Positions 55,569-64,000 of a DNA stretch of 64,000 nucleotides are shown piece after piece (positions within the stretch are counted from its first letter, which is position 1; each line of letters begins with the position of its first letter). Below the pieces are notes generated by a model, which saw only the letters and a list, made by a program, of their open reading frames with translations, was not told where the DNA came from and searched no databases. A program made the position numbers and the translations under genes. The DNA comes from Ancylomarina sp. DW003 (lineage in GTDB: Bacteria > Bacteroidota > Bacteroidia > Bacteroidales > Marinifilaceae), in assembly GCF_029029505.1 (NCBI RefSeq), contig NZ_JAKJSD010000019.1, positions 1-64,000 on the forward strand. The letters run 5' to 3'.

Positions 55569-55586
55569 TTTCGTAAAAATACGAAA
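55569..55586. promoter_or_regulatory. Candidate ArsR operator
   Basis: TTTCGTA-AAAA-TACGAAA, a perfect 7-bp inverted repeat, with a second TTTCG/CGAA pair outside it. On the minus strand a TACCTTCG (-7-like) with TTTG 18 nt upstream lies just above, so a bound repressor would cover the transcription start. Confidence 0.65.
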
Positions 55587-55698
55587 CGAAGGTAGGGATT
55601 TATTTCAAAAAACAAATAGAGTGCTGTTTTTTTTAGATTAATTAGGAATCTAAGTTTAGATAAAGCTTATCTTCGAGCAAAGAACAGAAAGTAACAGA

Positions 55699-56160
55699 AT
55701 GGGTAGCATTAAAGAATTGAAAAGTATCGTATATCACAAAATTTTAGAAGAACTTGATCGTAAGATTGAGGTCATTAGTGAGGCTATTGCTTCTGCAAAG
55801 GATTCCAGGAATAATGATACAAAAAGTAGTGCAGGCGATAAGTACGAAACGGGTCGCGAGATGATGCAGATAGAGATAGAAAAAAATGAAGTTCTATTGA
55901 GTCAGACAGCTAAGCAAAGAAAAGAGTTGGCACGTATAGATATTTTAGAAAAATACGATAAAGTGGCCTTTGGTAGTCTCGTAACAACGGATAAAGGTAC
56001 GTACTTTATCTCTATAGGCATTGGTAAAATTCAAATAGCAGATCAAACCTGTTATGCTATTTCTTTAGCTTCACCAATTGGTGGTTTGTTGAAAGACAAA
56101 GTAGTGGGCGATGAGGTACAATTTCAGGGAAGAACTTTTACGATAAAGGAGATTGCGTAA
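55699..56160 (+). CDS. GreA/GreB-like protein
   Basis: A 153-residue protein. The N-terminal coiled coil (SIVYHKILEELDRKIEVI to QIEIEKNEVLLSQTAKQRKE) includes KSSAGDKYETGREMMQIE. The C-terminal FKBP-like domain has AFGSLVTTDKGTYFISI and ASPIGGLLKDKVVGDEVQFQ, as in transcript cleavage factors. Databases often mislabel this Bacteroidetes family as 3-oxoacyl-ACP synthase. The acidic tip typical of GreA is not obvious, so it may act on RNA polymerase without cleavage activity. Divergent from arsR. Confidence 0.7.
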   Translation: MGSIKELKSIVYHKILEELDRKIEVISEAIASAKDSRNNDTKSSAGDKYETGREMMQIEIEKNEVLLSQTAKQRKELARIDILEKYDKVAFGSLVTTDKGTYFISIGIGKIQIADQTCYAISLASPIGGLLKDKVVGDEVQFQGRTFTIKEIA

Positions 56161-56201
56161 ATGCTATTCCGTAAATATTAGATTATTTACTTCCCAATTG
56201 T

Positions 56202-56582
56202 TTACTTTTCAGCAAATGCAATGATATGACCATCTAAGTCAGAAATATATCCAACAGTATCACCCCAGTCTCGACTTTTAAACTCATCAGCCATTCTTCC
56301 ACCCAACTTAATTCCTCTGGCGATATATGCTTCTGCTTCATTCACCTTGAAGTACAATTCACATCTTGGAATTCCGCTTCCTTTATTAGGGTGTGGCATT
56401 TTATTTTGCAATATTTTTGCAATCCCGTTTTCAGGCATAAGTCCCAACTTAAGACAATGCCCCAGTTCAAATTCTGTCATTCCGGGAACATTTAAACTTG
56501 GCTTTTTCTGTAATAACTGCTCATAGAAGTCTGTACTCTTTTTCTGATCTGATACGTAAAGTATGAATTCTATTTCTTCCAT
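56202..56582 (-). CDS. VOC/glyoxalase-family protein
   Basis: A 126-residue single-module vicinal-oxygen-chelate protein: EFILYVSDQKKSTDFYEQLL at the start, MTEFELGHCLKLGLMPENG in the middle, CELYFKVNEAEAYIARGIKLG, and DTVGYISDLDGHIIAFAE at the end. This resembles lactoylglutathione lyase/bleomycin-resistance-like proteins with no assigned substrate. It is the first of three small minus-strand genes separated by related repeats. Confidence 0.85.
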   Translation of the reverse strand: MEEIEFILYVSDQKKSTDFYEQLLQKKPSLNVPGMTEFELGHCLKLGLMPENGIAKILQNKMPHPNKGSGIPRCELYFKVNEAEAYIARGIKLGGRMADEFKSRDWGDTVGYISDLDGHIIAFAEK

Positions 56583-56640
56583 TTTATTATTTTTTATCGC
56601 AGTTATATGATCTGAAAAATGAAGTTCTCTAACTAACTTA

Positions 56641-56732
56641 GCTTGCTGGTATTTATTCTTGTACTATTTCAATAGCTATTGAAATCAAGCGACTCATCAG
56701 CGTCTATGACAATTTAGCTTTTGTTAGTGGCA
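56641..56732. repeat. Intergenic repeat, copy A
   Basis: CTTGCTGGTATTTATT, then TCAAGCGACTCATCAGCGTC and CTTTTGTTAGTGG. Related to copy B at 57454-57532 (same blocks in the same order). On the coding (minus) strand it begins CCACTAACAAAAG. Confidence 0.65.
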
Positions 56733-56867
56733 ATTATTTTCTCCTTGATTTTCATTTTTTTCAAATTCCGACTAATGGTTTTGTGTAAGATTAATTGCGG
56801 ATTTTAAATACAAATTGAATAGAAAATCCGCAAGGGGCTTCGTAATTAAGTTTTTACCAGTAATTAA

Positions 56868-57332
56868 TTATACTTTGTTTTTATTTAAAATTGGTTTTAT
56901 CTGTATAGTCCCTCTAAGGTATAAATATCCAAGGATTAATGATATTACTGAACTAAAAATCATAAATACAATCTTTTCTTCTAATTTGTTCAAATATGGG
57001 TGATCAATGAATATAACCATTGGAATTCCAACAATACCTCGTAAGATATAAATCATTGAAATGATTGCTAATATAGGTTTTAAAAAAGGAAGCTTAATCA
57101 TCAGCCCTGCTCCCGAAAACCCATATAGTCCCCATAAAGCCAAAATTAATGCTATCATTGTCGTTATTATAGTAGGGGCAGTTGAACCATTTTCAGCTAA
57201 TTGAGCCATACCTTCTCCAGCTCCAAAAAAACGATACCAAGCTGGCCCTCCTATTATTATGGCAACATGTAATATTGATGCTACAATACTTAACACTCCT
57301 CCAATAATTAAAAATCTATTTTTTTTCATCAT
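56868..57332 (-). CDS. Unknown four-helix membrane protein
   Basis: About 154 residues from ATG 57332 (the frame opens upstream to 57404, but the extra 24 residues overlap repeat sequence and lack features). Four hydrophobic segments: FLIIGGVLSIVASILHVAII, TIITTMIALILALWGLYGF, ILAIISMIYILRGIVGIPMV and MIFSSVISLILGYLYL. No catalytic motif is evident. Similar small membrane proteins are widespread and uncharacterised. The flanking repeats suggest it travels as a cassette. Confidence 0.6.
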   Translation of the reverse strand: MMKKNRFLIIGGVLSIVASILHVAIIIGGPAWYRFFGAGEGMAQLAENGSTAPTIITTMIALILALWGLYGFSGAGLMIKLPFLKPILAIISMIYILRGIVGIPMVIFIDHPYLNKLEEKIVFMIFSSVISLILGYLYLRGTIQIKPILNKNKV

Positions 57333-57403
57333 GTTGGATATTAATGCTATTTCCTTATTTACCGACCAGCGGGAATTCACGAAACGAAGTGAGTAACACG
57401 CCA

Positions 57404-57460
57404 AGCAAGCCGCATAAGTTTGTTTATATTTTTAAGCAAACCAAATCTAGGTGGCTTGCT
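57404..57460. repeat. Long inverted repeat adjoining intergenic repeat B
   Basis: AGCAAGCC (57404-57411) pairs with GGCTTGCT (57453-57460), and inside it GTTTG pairs with CAAAC, giving a two-part imperfect stem upstream of the membrane protein gene. Confidence 0.5.
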
Positions 57461-57532
57461 GATGTTTATTAGTTGAACTAACTCTCAAGCGACTCACCAC
57501 CGTCCATTAATTTTAACTTTTGTTAGCGGTTC
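57454..57532. repeat. Intergenic repeat, copy B
   Basis: CTTGCTGATGTTTATT, TCAAGCGACTCACCACCGTC and CTTTTGTTAGCGG. Aligns with copy A. It lies directly after the stop of the gene at 57538 on the minus strand. Confidence 0.65.
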
Positions 57533-57537
57533 GGTGT

Positions 57538-58401
57538 TTATTCTATCTTAAAATCATATATCAATTTATAATAATCTTTTGTTCCTGCCCACCAAATGAA
57601 ATTCTCTCTTTCTTCCAAAACTCCGATCCCTTGAGACTGCCATTCCTTTGCTAGCATAACCTCAAATCTATATTCAAATGGCATCAATTTACTTCTATAA
57701 CCAAATGAACCAACAGTAGCAAGCTTTGTTGAATCAGGACACATTGGAGGTGAACCAACAAATTCATAATCAAGGATTCCAATTCTAGATGCAAGTATTG
57801 AATCATTTCTGATATATGATAAAGTTCCCCAGAAATAGCCAGGCAAATGTTCACCATATAACGTATCGCTTGAATTGTTTTTTATTTTGAAAAACGGCCC
57901 TTTGTAAAATTCATCACTTAAGTAGTTAGTGTCAAGTTCTATTTCAACTGCTTTTGTAGCATTATAGTATTTATTTAGTCGAACATAACCATTCAGTGTT
58001 TTTTCACCTTTTACATAAATGTTTCCTTCTTTTATAAGTCTCTCCTTATAATCAAATGACACAGAAATTGCTGTCGCTATTTCACTTCCTTTTAAGTCGA
58101 AGGTGTAGTCTAAATAGTCTTTACCATATTTTCCAGCTTCAAAGTGGATTGAAAGAATGTATCTCCCTTTTGATTTAAAATAATTCTTTTCTGAAAATTT
58201 ATAATTTGATAACGTGTCATCAAATAAGTTAAAGATTTCCTTATCTGGGGATTTCAATATAATTTTTGCGTTGCTGGGACATTCTATTTTGTCATTACAT
58301 TCATATGTAAAATGTATATCATTTTGCCCATAGAGAGTTATTCCCATTAATAATAAAAGGGATAACAAAATATTTTGAGCCATTTTCCTTACGTATGTCA
58401 T
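57538..58401 (-). CDS. Unknown secreted protein
   Basis: A 287-residue protein with an N-terminal signal (Met7 start gives MAQNILLSLLLLMGITLYGQ). The exported part is beta-rich: FTYECNDKIECPSNAKIILK, YILSIHFEAGKYGKDYLDYT, and a late VGSFGYRSKLMPFEYRFEVML. No lipobox and no known domain. It is located between the cassette-like repeats and the giant T9SS protein. Function unknown. Confidence 0.6.
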   Translation of the reverse strand: MTYVRKMAQNILLSLLLLMGITLYGQNDIHFTYECNDKIECPSNAKIILKSPDKEIFNLFDDTLSNYKFSEKNYFKSKGRYILSIHFEAGKYGKDYLDYTFDLKGSEIATAISVSFDYKERLIKEGNIYVKGEKTLNGYVRLNKYYNATKAVEIELDTNYLSDEFYKGPFFKIKNNSSDTLYGEHLPGYFWGTLSYIRNDSILASRIGILDYEFVGSPPMCPDSTKLATVGSFGYRSKLMPFEYRFEVMLAKEWQSQGIGVLEERENFIWWAGTKDYYKLIYDFKIE

Positions 58402-58473
58402 CTTTGTCTTTTTACACTGACCGCTAAGTTTATAATAACCATATGCTTGTTATTTCCTATATATCGCATTGAA

Positions 58474-58514
58474 AGGTGTTGTTAGCTCACCGTATTGGAG
58501 GGTTAACAACACCT
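58474..58514. repeat. Long hairpin with one internal mismatch
   Basis: AGGTGTTGTTA / TAACAACACCT (11 bp) continuing inward through further pairs with an A-A mismatch to loop GTATT (about 17 pairs in total). It lies 158 nt after the T9SS protein gene and has no T-run. It resembles a folded attC-like site. Confidence 0.5.
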
Positions 58515-58623
58515 AATTATGACTGATTTAAATATCATGCATAGAAGAATACTTAAATTTTCACTAAAGTATAAAATCTAAACTAAGATTCATATTGTTT
58601 AGTTTTCAGAATGAAAAAAGAAA

Positions 58624-58645
58624 CGCCATTCCAACAGGAATGGCG
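58624..58645 (-). terminator. Terminator of the T9SS surface protein gene
   Basis: CGCCATTCC / GGAATGGCG with a 4-nt loop. On the minus strand it is followed by TTTCTTTTTT. Confidence 0.85.
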
Positions 58646-58671
58646 CATAATTGTTAGGAATTTTGAATTGA

Positions 58672-61600
58672 CTATTTCTCCTTTGTTAAAAGTATCTTCT
58701 TGGAAATATTATCTTTTGACCCTGATACACTAATGAAATACATCCCTCTGGTTAAACTGCCCAAATAATAGTCGAATCGGTTCCAACCTTCATCTACGAG
58801 CTGCTTCTCGGAACGGACAATTTTACCGTTTATATTGCATATCTGTATAAGTACCTCTTCCTTATCTAAGGATTTATACTGAGCTGTCATTTGATTGACT
58901 ACTGGTTGAGGATATACAATCAGACTGTTTTTATCTTCTGCAACACTTATTTTGGGCTCCAGCCTCACCACTGTGTTATTGGTTGGTGTATTCTGGTAAT
59001 AATCGAATACAATGAGAGCTGAGTTTTCAATGTCTACACCATAAGGTAAATTAGCTTTAGGAAGAATGTTGAACTGTACAAAACCATGACTTTCGGGTTC
59101 ATTATGAACACTATCAGCTAAATTGATGTCTTTGAATTCCCAAAAAAGAACATTGTCTGATAGAATAGAAAAGCTGGCATTGTGCGATGTTTGTATATTT
59201 TTAAGTGTTTGTAAATCTAAGTTATCGCTAATGGTATCATAAATGGCCACGTGGTCGGCTGGGAAATTACCCACATTCTGAAAGCGAATGCGATAGGTTA
59301 ATTCTTCATTAGGGCGAACACTCGACTCCGGGAATACCAGTTTATCATTAGGATCGATTGCTCCAACAAAAAGGGCAACATCATCACAACCATTATTCGA
59401 ATAATCAGCATCAGGCGACTCAGAACTTATTCGTATGGTATTGGTGGCATAATCACCCAATATCACATTCGAAGTTACCGAATCTTTAACGGTAAAGCTA
59501 ACTGATGTTTGTGGCCGAATTTCATCGAAATACCAATACAATTTCTGTCCATCCTTATAATCCCATGGCAGTGTACTGGAAACGATATCAATACCATTTT
59601 CGAAACTCATGACCAATGTATCGTTATAGGCCACATCAGTTCCAATATTCTCGTAAGTCACAGCATAGTCGTTGGTGAAATTAATTCGCAAACTGGTTGT
59701 ACTTAAACAAGCGGTTAAATCGGCCACACTCGTCTCAGGTTTAAATGCAAAGTCGAGATTCGGGTGTGTGCTTCCAATCTCGGAAACCACTACAGTATGT
59801 GTCCCATTATTAATTGGACAATGCTGAGAATAGTAAAGAGGAGCTTCCGCCGATAGGATATAGTCACCTGTATTCATATAAAATGAATAGTTGCCATTGG
59901 CATCGGTGTAAGTTTTTTTACCATTGGGAGCAATTACAATAGCTACATTTTTAAATAGCATTTCTCCGTCATCGAAAGTACAATTCAAATTGTCATCAAC
60001 ATATGCTTTCCCACTTATAAGTGAGCCGTTAGCTTCGGTGTAAACCTGACAATCAGATGCTGTAGTTGTTAAGTTGGTTTGAATTTCTCTGTAACCCGAT
60101 GGCCATTCTATAATCAGACTATCTACCTGACTGGCATCACCCAATCCGAAAATAACATTCAAGCTATTTTGACCACCTGCACCACCACCAGATTGTGCGC
60201 TGACTTCGCGCATCTGCCATTGATCAGTTCCAAATATATTGGCTTTAACTCTCACTTTTGTTCCAAGAGCAGAGCGGTTCGAATTGGTTCCAATCAGGTT
60301 TAAGCATAGGTACTGAGAACACTGACCTTTGGTATTTTCAAAAAAGAAATTCTCACTATCGCTATGATTAGCAACAAAAAGGTCATAATCTCCATCCTTA
60401 TCGTAATCTGATATGGATGTACCAAATGAATCACCACCTAGTTTAGTTAGGTCGTTTTGCACTTTCGAGAAACTGCCATCACCTTCGTTACGATACAGGT
60501 AATTGTCCTGATCCTGATCATTAGTTACATAAAGATCCAGATCTCCATCGTTATCAATATCAATCCATGTACTACCATGCGAATTGCCTTTATCAGAAAC
60601 CACTTGACCACTTGTTACGGCGGTAAAACTACCGTCACCATTATTGGTGTAAAGGAAATTGCTTGAGTTACCCGAATTGGCAATAAATAAGTCGAGATGA
60701 CCATCGTTATTGTAATCGCCCCAACTACATCCTACTGAGTTAGAGGCTGTACTAACGACATCTTCATTAACCTTAACAAACTGACCATTACCAATGTTCT
60801 TGTACAACCAATTTTCTTCTTTATTGGTATTAGGTACGAAAAGATCGACCAAGCCATCGTTGTTGTAATCACCCCATGCTGCACCAATGGAATGACCTGC
60901 ATCTGTTACTACCGGACTATTTTCAACTCGTGTAAATGTGCCATCTCCACTGTTGTGGAAAAGGTGATTCGTTTTGGTTGGAAAATATTCAGCTACAAAA
61001 AGGTCGAGATAACCATCGTTATCGTAATCTGCCCAGGAGGCAGAATGACAATAGGTACCATCTTCTACAATTGGTCCACTCATAACTCGGCTAAAGGTCT
61101 CGTTTCCATTATTGTGATATAGGAAATTCTTGGAACCTGTGTTATTGGCTACAAAAAGATCGAGATAACCATCATTATCGTAGTCGCCCCAAGTTGCTGC
61201 TACTGAATTGGCAATATCTGTTACGATAGCGCCAGAAGTAACTTTGGTAAAGGTTTTATCACCATTGTTTGTGTAAAGAATATTCGGCTTGGTTTTATCA
61301 TAGGTGGTGATAAATAAATCATCGTAACCATCGTTATTATAATCTCCCCAACTTGATGACCAGCTATCGGTTAATTCATCAGTTAAGCCTGAATTTGTTG
61401 CCAATTGGAAGCCGATACTTGGATCGAATGCCAAGTTAATTGTAGGTATGTTTTCTCCACATATTGCTTGACCAGAAATGCTAACTGCGACATAATGTCC
61501 TGGTAAGAAATAGGGACTTAGGGTCATGTTAAATTTTAGTTTGACATGATTACGGTCCAATTGCAGAACACCAGGTAAACCATCATTAGCAAGATTTGCA

Positions 61601-64000
61601 TCTAAATTAACAAGCTTATAAGTATAGCTTCCATTGTTTGAAACAGGATCGGCTACTGTGTTGTATTCGGCAGTCAAAGGATATTTCAATTGACCGCTGC
61701 CTGCTTCAAAGTTTATACTATTACCCACAGGTGAAATACTAACCTCTATGCTATCAACCGCAGCGAATTTTACACTGGAAACATCCAGCTCAATTTCAAC
61801 GGTATTGCTGCAATCATCACCAATATTCTGACCGATAAGGCTCACTTGCATTTGAGCAGGCTTAGGTTCAACAAATAAACCAATGCTTGTAAAGTTGCAA
61901 GTAAAATCGCTAAAGGTAGCAGGGTAGGAGGTACATTCGTAACCGGCATATACAGTTATATAGTCGGCCACACAGGCACTATAAGTTCCAACAATGGTTA
62001 GATCTGTAGTGGAATTACCATTAATTAAACCTAGTCTGTACAGGTCACCATCAACCAGTAATGTATCTTGGCTGGCATCGTCTATAACGTGAAGAATTTG
62101 TATGTCACCCGAAGGATTTTTAATATGTACCCATGCATTATCAGCATCAATACTAGAAGCATTTGTTTTTACTTTTAAATCCCAATTTACTGTTTTCGAC
62201 ACACCATCAATAATTGGATTATTGGATGAAAGCTTCAGTTCAGGTGGGTTAAATTTAATTTGATCAGGTTTATTAGTTTCAATAAAACCAGTCTCACCAC
62301 CATCTAAATAATCGCTTTTAGCAAAATTGAATTTCCAGGTTAAATCTTCATAATTGTTAATTGGGACGTCGCAATTAGGTGATAAATCCATATAAAGTGT
62401 TCCATAAAACCCATCATCAGACAAGTTTAGCGAGCCACCGTTATTTGTATAATATTGTTCTAAATCGAAGGTGTAAAGATTACCATTTACAGAAGAAATA
62501 TTGATATCATTAACCGTTTCGTTTACCGATGAATTATTCTTACGTGTACGTCGTACTTTCATCCATACATTACTTACGGTATAATTGGAAGGAATTTCAA
62601 CAGTGGCTGTTTTAATATGTGCCCAGTTACGGTATTCCGATGGAAAAAGATTTCCCCCGGCATAATTGGAACAGCAATCACCTATACTCAAATAGAAATT
62701 TTGAGATACACGTTTAGAACATTTCGTTACATTAAAATAGTTACGCGAGGCATTTTTAAAGAAATAACCAATTAGCGTGAAGTTATCGTTATAATAACCA
62801 CATTGATATCTGTTATTGCTATCTGGAGTTTCGATATTACTTAGATAAAAGGCATTGGAAGATTTGTGTTGCTGCACAGCGCCACCAATATTTGTACTAA
62901 CACGATAGTCTGCATTTACCCATACCGAATCGCCTTGACTGTATTGAAAACCATCAAAATCGGAACAATTGGCCGCTAAACCTGCAACACTAATATCATA
63001 AGTAAAACTCTTGTCCTGACCATTTGTAGAACTGGTTAAATCTAAGTTTGTACAATACAGATAGCTATTTGAACTGGCATCGTAAACCGATACTGAAGCT
63101 GAAATAGGAGTGAGGTATGTACCTTTTTCAATAGATTGCGTTGCATAAGCATAAGCCCAATTTGCATTCGAAACAGAACTGTTTACAAAACCTGTAAAGT
63201 TTCCCCTAAGGGTGTCACCATACATGGCTCTGTTGGTTCTAATACGATCAAAATCTAAATCTCCACTGGTATCTGCCAGACCATCCTGATTGTTATCAGG
63301 TGCACCAAAGCTGATACGTTCGAAGGTGAAATTATCAAAACGCATTCCCTCGCAAACTTCACCCGATGGACAATGTAAATCAACCGAAACTGTTTCGTCG
63401 CAAACAAATGGTATTTCGAAATTGCATGATTCATTTGTCACATACGATACATTCATGGCAATATCAACCTGTCCTTCCTGGACATTTGCCATATTGCAAT
63501 CGCCCATTAGGTAGAGATTAAAAGCTGCTTTATTCATATTAAACCCGGAAGGAAGTGGTAGTTTGTATTCTGCAGTGACCTGATTTGTTAGGTTATTATA
63601 GTCTAGTGTTTCTGGTGTCCAGCTAATATTGTTGTAAAATTCCAGGCTAGAGTAACTTAGTCCGGCAGGTAAATCGAAAACAACGCGATACATGGCACCA
63701 TTGCCTGCCGGTAAATCATTATTGTGTGAGGATACAGTAAAACTAAAGAGTTTGGTTTCACCATCACTAATATCTGTTGGACTCTCAGGAAACAGAGACA
63801 TATTTGTATTGTTCGTTTCCTGTCCGGTACCAGATTTACTATAGGAGTTTGCTTGACAAACATCAGTATAATCTAATTCGTATTTCCATCCTTTTACAAA
63901 ATCATCGACGCAAACATTAATATTACAATGGTAGGTTTCAAAATTGATTAGCATTTTTTGTCCTGCTTCTAAGTTGGCTAGGTTTAGAATAACACGTCCG
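58672..64000 (-). CDS. Giant FG-GAP/ASPIC surface protein with T9SS sorting domain (5' end outside window)
   Basis: More than 1770 codons are visible. The frame stays open past the first Met (63954) to the window edge (codons read GRVILNLANLEAGQK), so the true start lies beyond. An N-terminal region of beta-sandwich-like modules with many Asn/Thr comes first. Seven tandem FG-GAP/VCBS repeats of about 52 residues follow (cores such as WGDYDNDGYLDLFVANN, about 61370-60330). Next are an ASPIC/UnbV-like domain (LGTKVRVKANIFG, IEWPSGYREIQTN), a carboxypeptidase-like module (SGKAYVDDNLNC), DUF11-like repeats, and a C-terminal type A sorting domain (SLIVYPQPVVNQMTAQY, GMYFISV). The sorting domain implies type IX export to the cell surface. 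Calcium binding by the DxDxDG repeats and adhesion are inferences. Confidence 0.88.
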   Translation of the reverse strand, partial: GRVILNLANLEAGQKMLINFETYHCNINVCVDDFVKGWKYELDYTDVCQANSYSKSGTGQETNNTNMSLFPESPTDISDGETKLFSFTVSSHNNDLPAGNGAMYRVVFDLPAGLSYSSLEFYNNISWTPETLDYNNLTNQVTAEYKLPLPSGFNMNKAAFNLYLMGDCNMANVQEGQVDIAMNVSYVTNESCNFEIPFVCDETVSVDLHCPSGEVCEGMRFDNFTFERISFGAPDNNQDGLADTSGDLDFDRIRTNRAMYGDTLRGNFTGFVNSSVSNANWAYAYATQSIEKGTYLTPISASVSVYDASSNSYLYCTNLDLTSSTNGQDKSFTYDISVAGLAANCSDFDGFQYSQGDSVWVNADYRVSTNIGGAVQQHKSSNAFYLSNIETPDSNNRYQCGYYNDNFTLIGYFFKNASRNYFNVTKCSKRVSQNFYLSIGDCCSNYAGGNLFPSEYRNWAHIKTATVEIPSNYTVSNVWMKVRRTRKNNSSVNETVNDINISSVNGNLYTFDLEQYYTNNGGSLNLSDDGFYGTLYMDLSPNCDVPINNYEDLTWKFNFAKSDYLDGGETGFIETNKPDQIKFNPPELKLSSNNPIIDGVSKTVNWDLKVKTNASSIDADNAWVHIKNPSGDIQILHVIDDASQDTLLVDGDLYRLGLINGNSTTDLTIVGTYSACVADYITVYAGYECTSYPATFSDFTCNFTSIGLFVEPKPAQMQVSLIGQNIGDDCSNTVEIELDVSSVKFAAVDSIEVSISPVGNSINFEAGSGQLKYPLTAEYNTVADPVSNNGSYTYKLVNLDANLANDGLPGVLQLDRNHVKLKFNMTLSPYFLPGHYVAVSISGQAICGENIPTINLAFDPSIGFQLATNSGLTDELTDSWSSSWGDYNNDGYDDLFITTYDKTKPNILYTNNGDKTFTKVTSGAIVTDIANSVAATWGDYDNDGYLDLFVANNTGSKNFLYHNNGNETFSRVMSGPIVEDGTYCHSASWADYDNDGYLDLFVAEYFPTKTNHLFHNSGDGTFTRVENSPVVTDAGHSIGAAWGDYNNDGLVDLFVPNTNKEENWLYKNIGNGQFVKVNEDVVSTASNSVGCSWGDYNNDGHLDLFIANSGNSSNFLYTNNGDGSFTAVTSGQVVSDKGNSHGSTWIDIDNDGDLDLYVTNDQDQDNYLYRNEGDGSFSKVQNDLTKLGGDSFGTSISDYDKDGDYDLFVANHSDSENFFFENTKGQCSQYLCLNLIGTNSNRSALGTKVRVKANIFGTDQWQMREVSAQSGGGAGGQNSLNVIFGLGDASQVDSLIIEWPSGYREIQTNLTTTASDCQVYTEANGSLISGKAYVDDNLNCTFDDGEMLFKNVAIVIAPNGKKTYTDANGNYSFYMNTGDYILSAEAPLYYSQHCPINNGTHTVVVSEIGSTHPNLDFAFKPETSVADLTACLSTTSLRINFTNDYAVTYENIGTDVAYNDTLVMSFENGIDIVSSTLPWDYKDGQKLYWYFDEIRPQTSVSFTVKDSVTSNVILGDYATNTIRISSESPDADYSNNGCDDVALFVGAIDPNDKLVFPESSVRPNEELTYRIRFQNVGNFPADHVAIYDTISDNLDLQTLKNIQTSHNASFSILSDNVLFWEFKDINLADSVHNEPESHGFVQFNILPKANLPYGVDIENSALIVFDYYQNTPTNNTVVRLEPKISVAEDKNSLIVYPQPVVNQMTAQYKSLDKEEVLIQICNINGKIVRSEKQLVDEGWNRFDYYLGSLTRGMYFISVSGSKDNISKKILLTKEK

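Noticed and set aside
55699-56160. 3-oxoacyl-ACP synthase
   Set aside because: The product lacks any ketoacyl-synthase motif or size; its coiled coil plus C-terminal domain fits GreA/GreB-like proteins.
60330-61370. Regularly spaced repeats that might be a CRISPR array
   Set aside because: The periodicity (about 156 bases) is in frame and encodes FG-GAP protein repeats. There are no identical short repeats with unique spacers.

Overview
The window is a piece of a low-GC Bacteroidota chromosome. The evidence for this is a type IX secretion sorting domain, ribosomal and RNA-polymerase proteins of Bacteroidetes type, promoters of the form TTTG-N19/20-TAnnTTTG, and an almost complete lack of Shine-Dalgarno (SD) sequences. 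An electron-bifurcating [FeFe]-hydrogenase and an etfBA/acyl-CoA dehydrogenase set point to an anaerobic or fermentative lifestyle. A marine relative of Marinifilaceae/Marinilabiliales is my best guess, not a demonstrated identity.

Layout. 0-3.4 kb (mostly minus strand): a ribosome hibernation factor (hpf), an unknown membrane protein, a cation/Ca2+ exchanger and a UspA-like protein. 3.9-12.4 kb: a ten-gene hydrogenase operon. Its regulatory half has two DRTGG proteins, two GHKL ATPases, a sensory-type [FeFe]-hydrogenase and a PHP phosphoesterase. Its catalytic half is an HndB-like ferredoxin plus HydB, HydA and HydC. 12.5-29 kb: housekeeping core (helix-hairpin-helix protein, rpsU, xerC, second hpf, four tRNAs, tuf, tRNA-Trp, secE, nusG, rplKAJL, rpoBC, DUF3467). 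29-34.7 kb: cstA, then etfB, etfA and an acyl-CoA dehydrogenase.

34.8-50.1 kb is a glycerol/organophosphate region: padR, a divergent glycerol kinase paralogue, a canonical glycerol kinase, and an operon of a tiny ORF, glpD, glpT, glpQ and an OprP-type porin. It is followed by a decayed second copy: glpD and glpT remnants, a GG-leader peptide gene, a dead IS200/IS605-type element, an in-frame glpQ-porin fusion and a second copy of the tiny ORF. Two more porins follow. GlpQ, GlpT, GlpD and GlpK together would cleave glycerophosphodiesters, import glycerol-3-phosphate and feed it to glycolysis; pfkA lies just downstream.

50.1-64 kb (mostly minus strand): macro-domain protein, pfkA (+), and an arsR-arsE-arsF-arsG-permease-DCC cluster matching nitroaromatic-arsenical or metalloid detoxification. 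Then come a GreA-like protein (+), three small genes separated by a related intergenic repeat (cassette-like), and the 3' part of a giant FG-GAP/ASPIC/T9SS surface protein that runs off the window.

The most notable points are: the hydrogenase operon's sensory module; the duplicated tiny ORF upstream of glpD; the glycerol kinase paralogue with altered nucleotide-binding loops; the synonymous-only divergence in the glpQ-porin fusion; and strong SD sequences on only three genes, two of which are the hpf paralogues.
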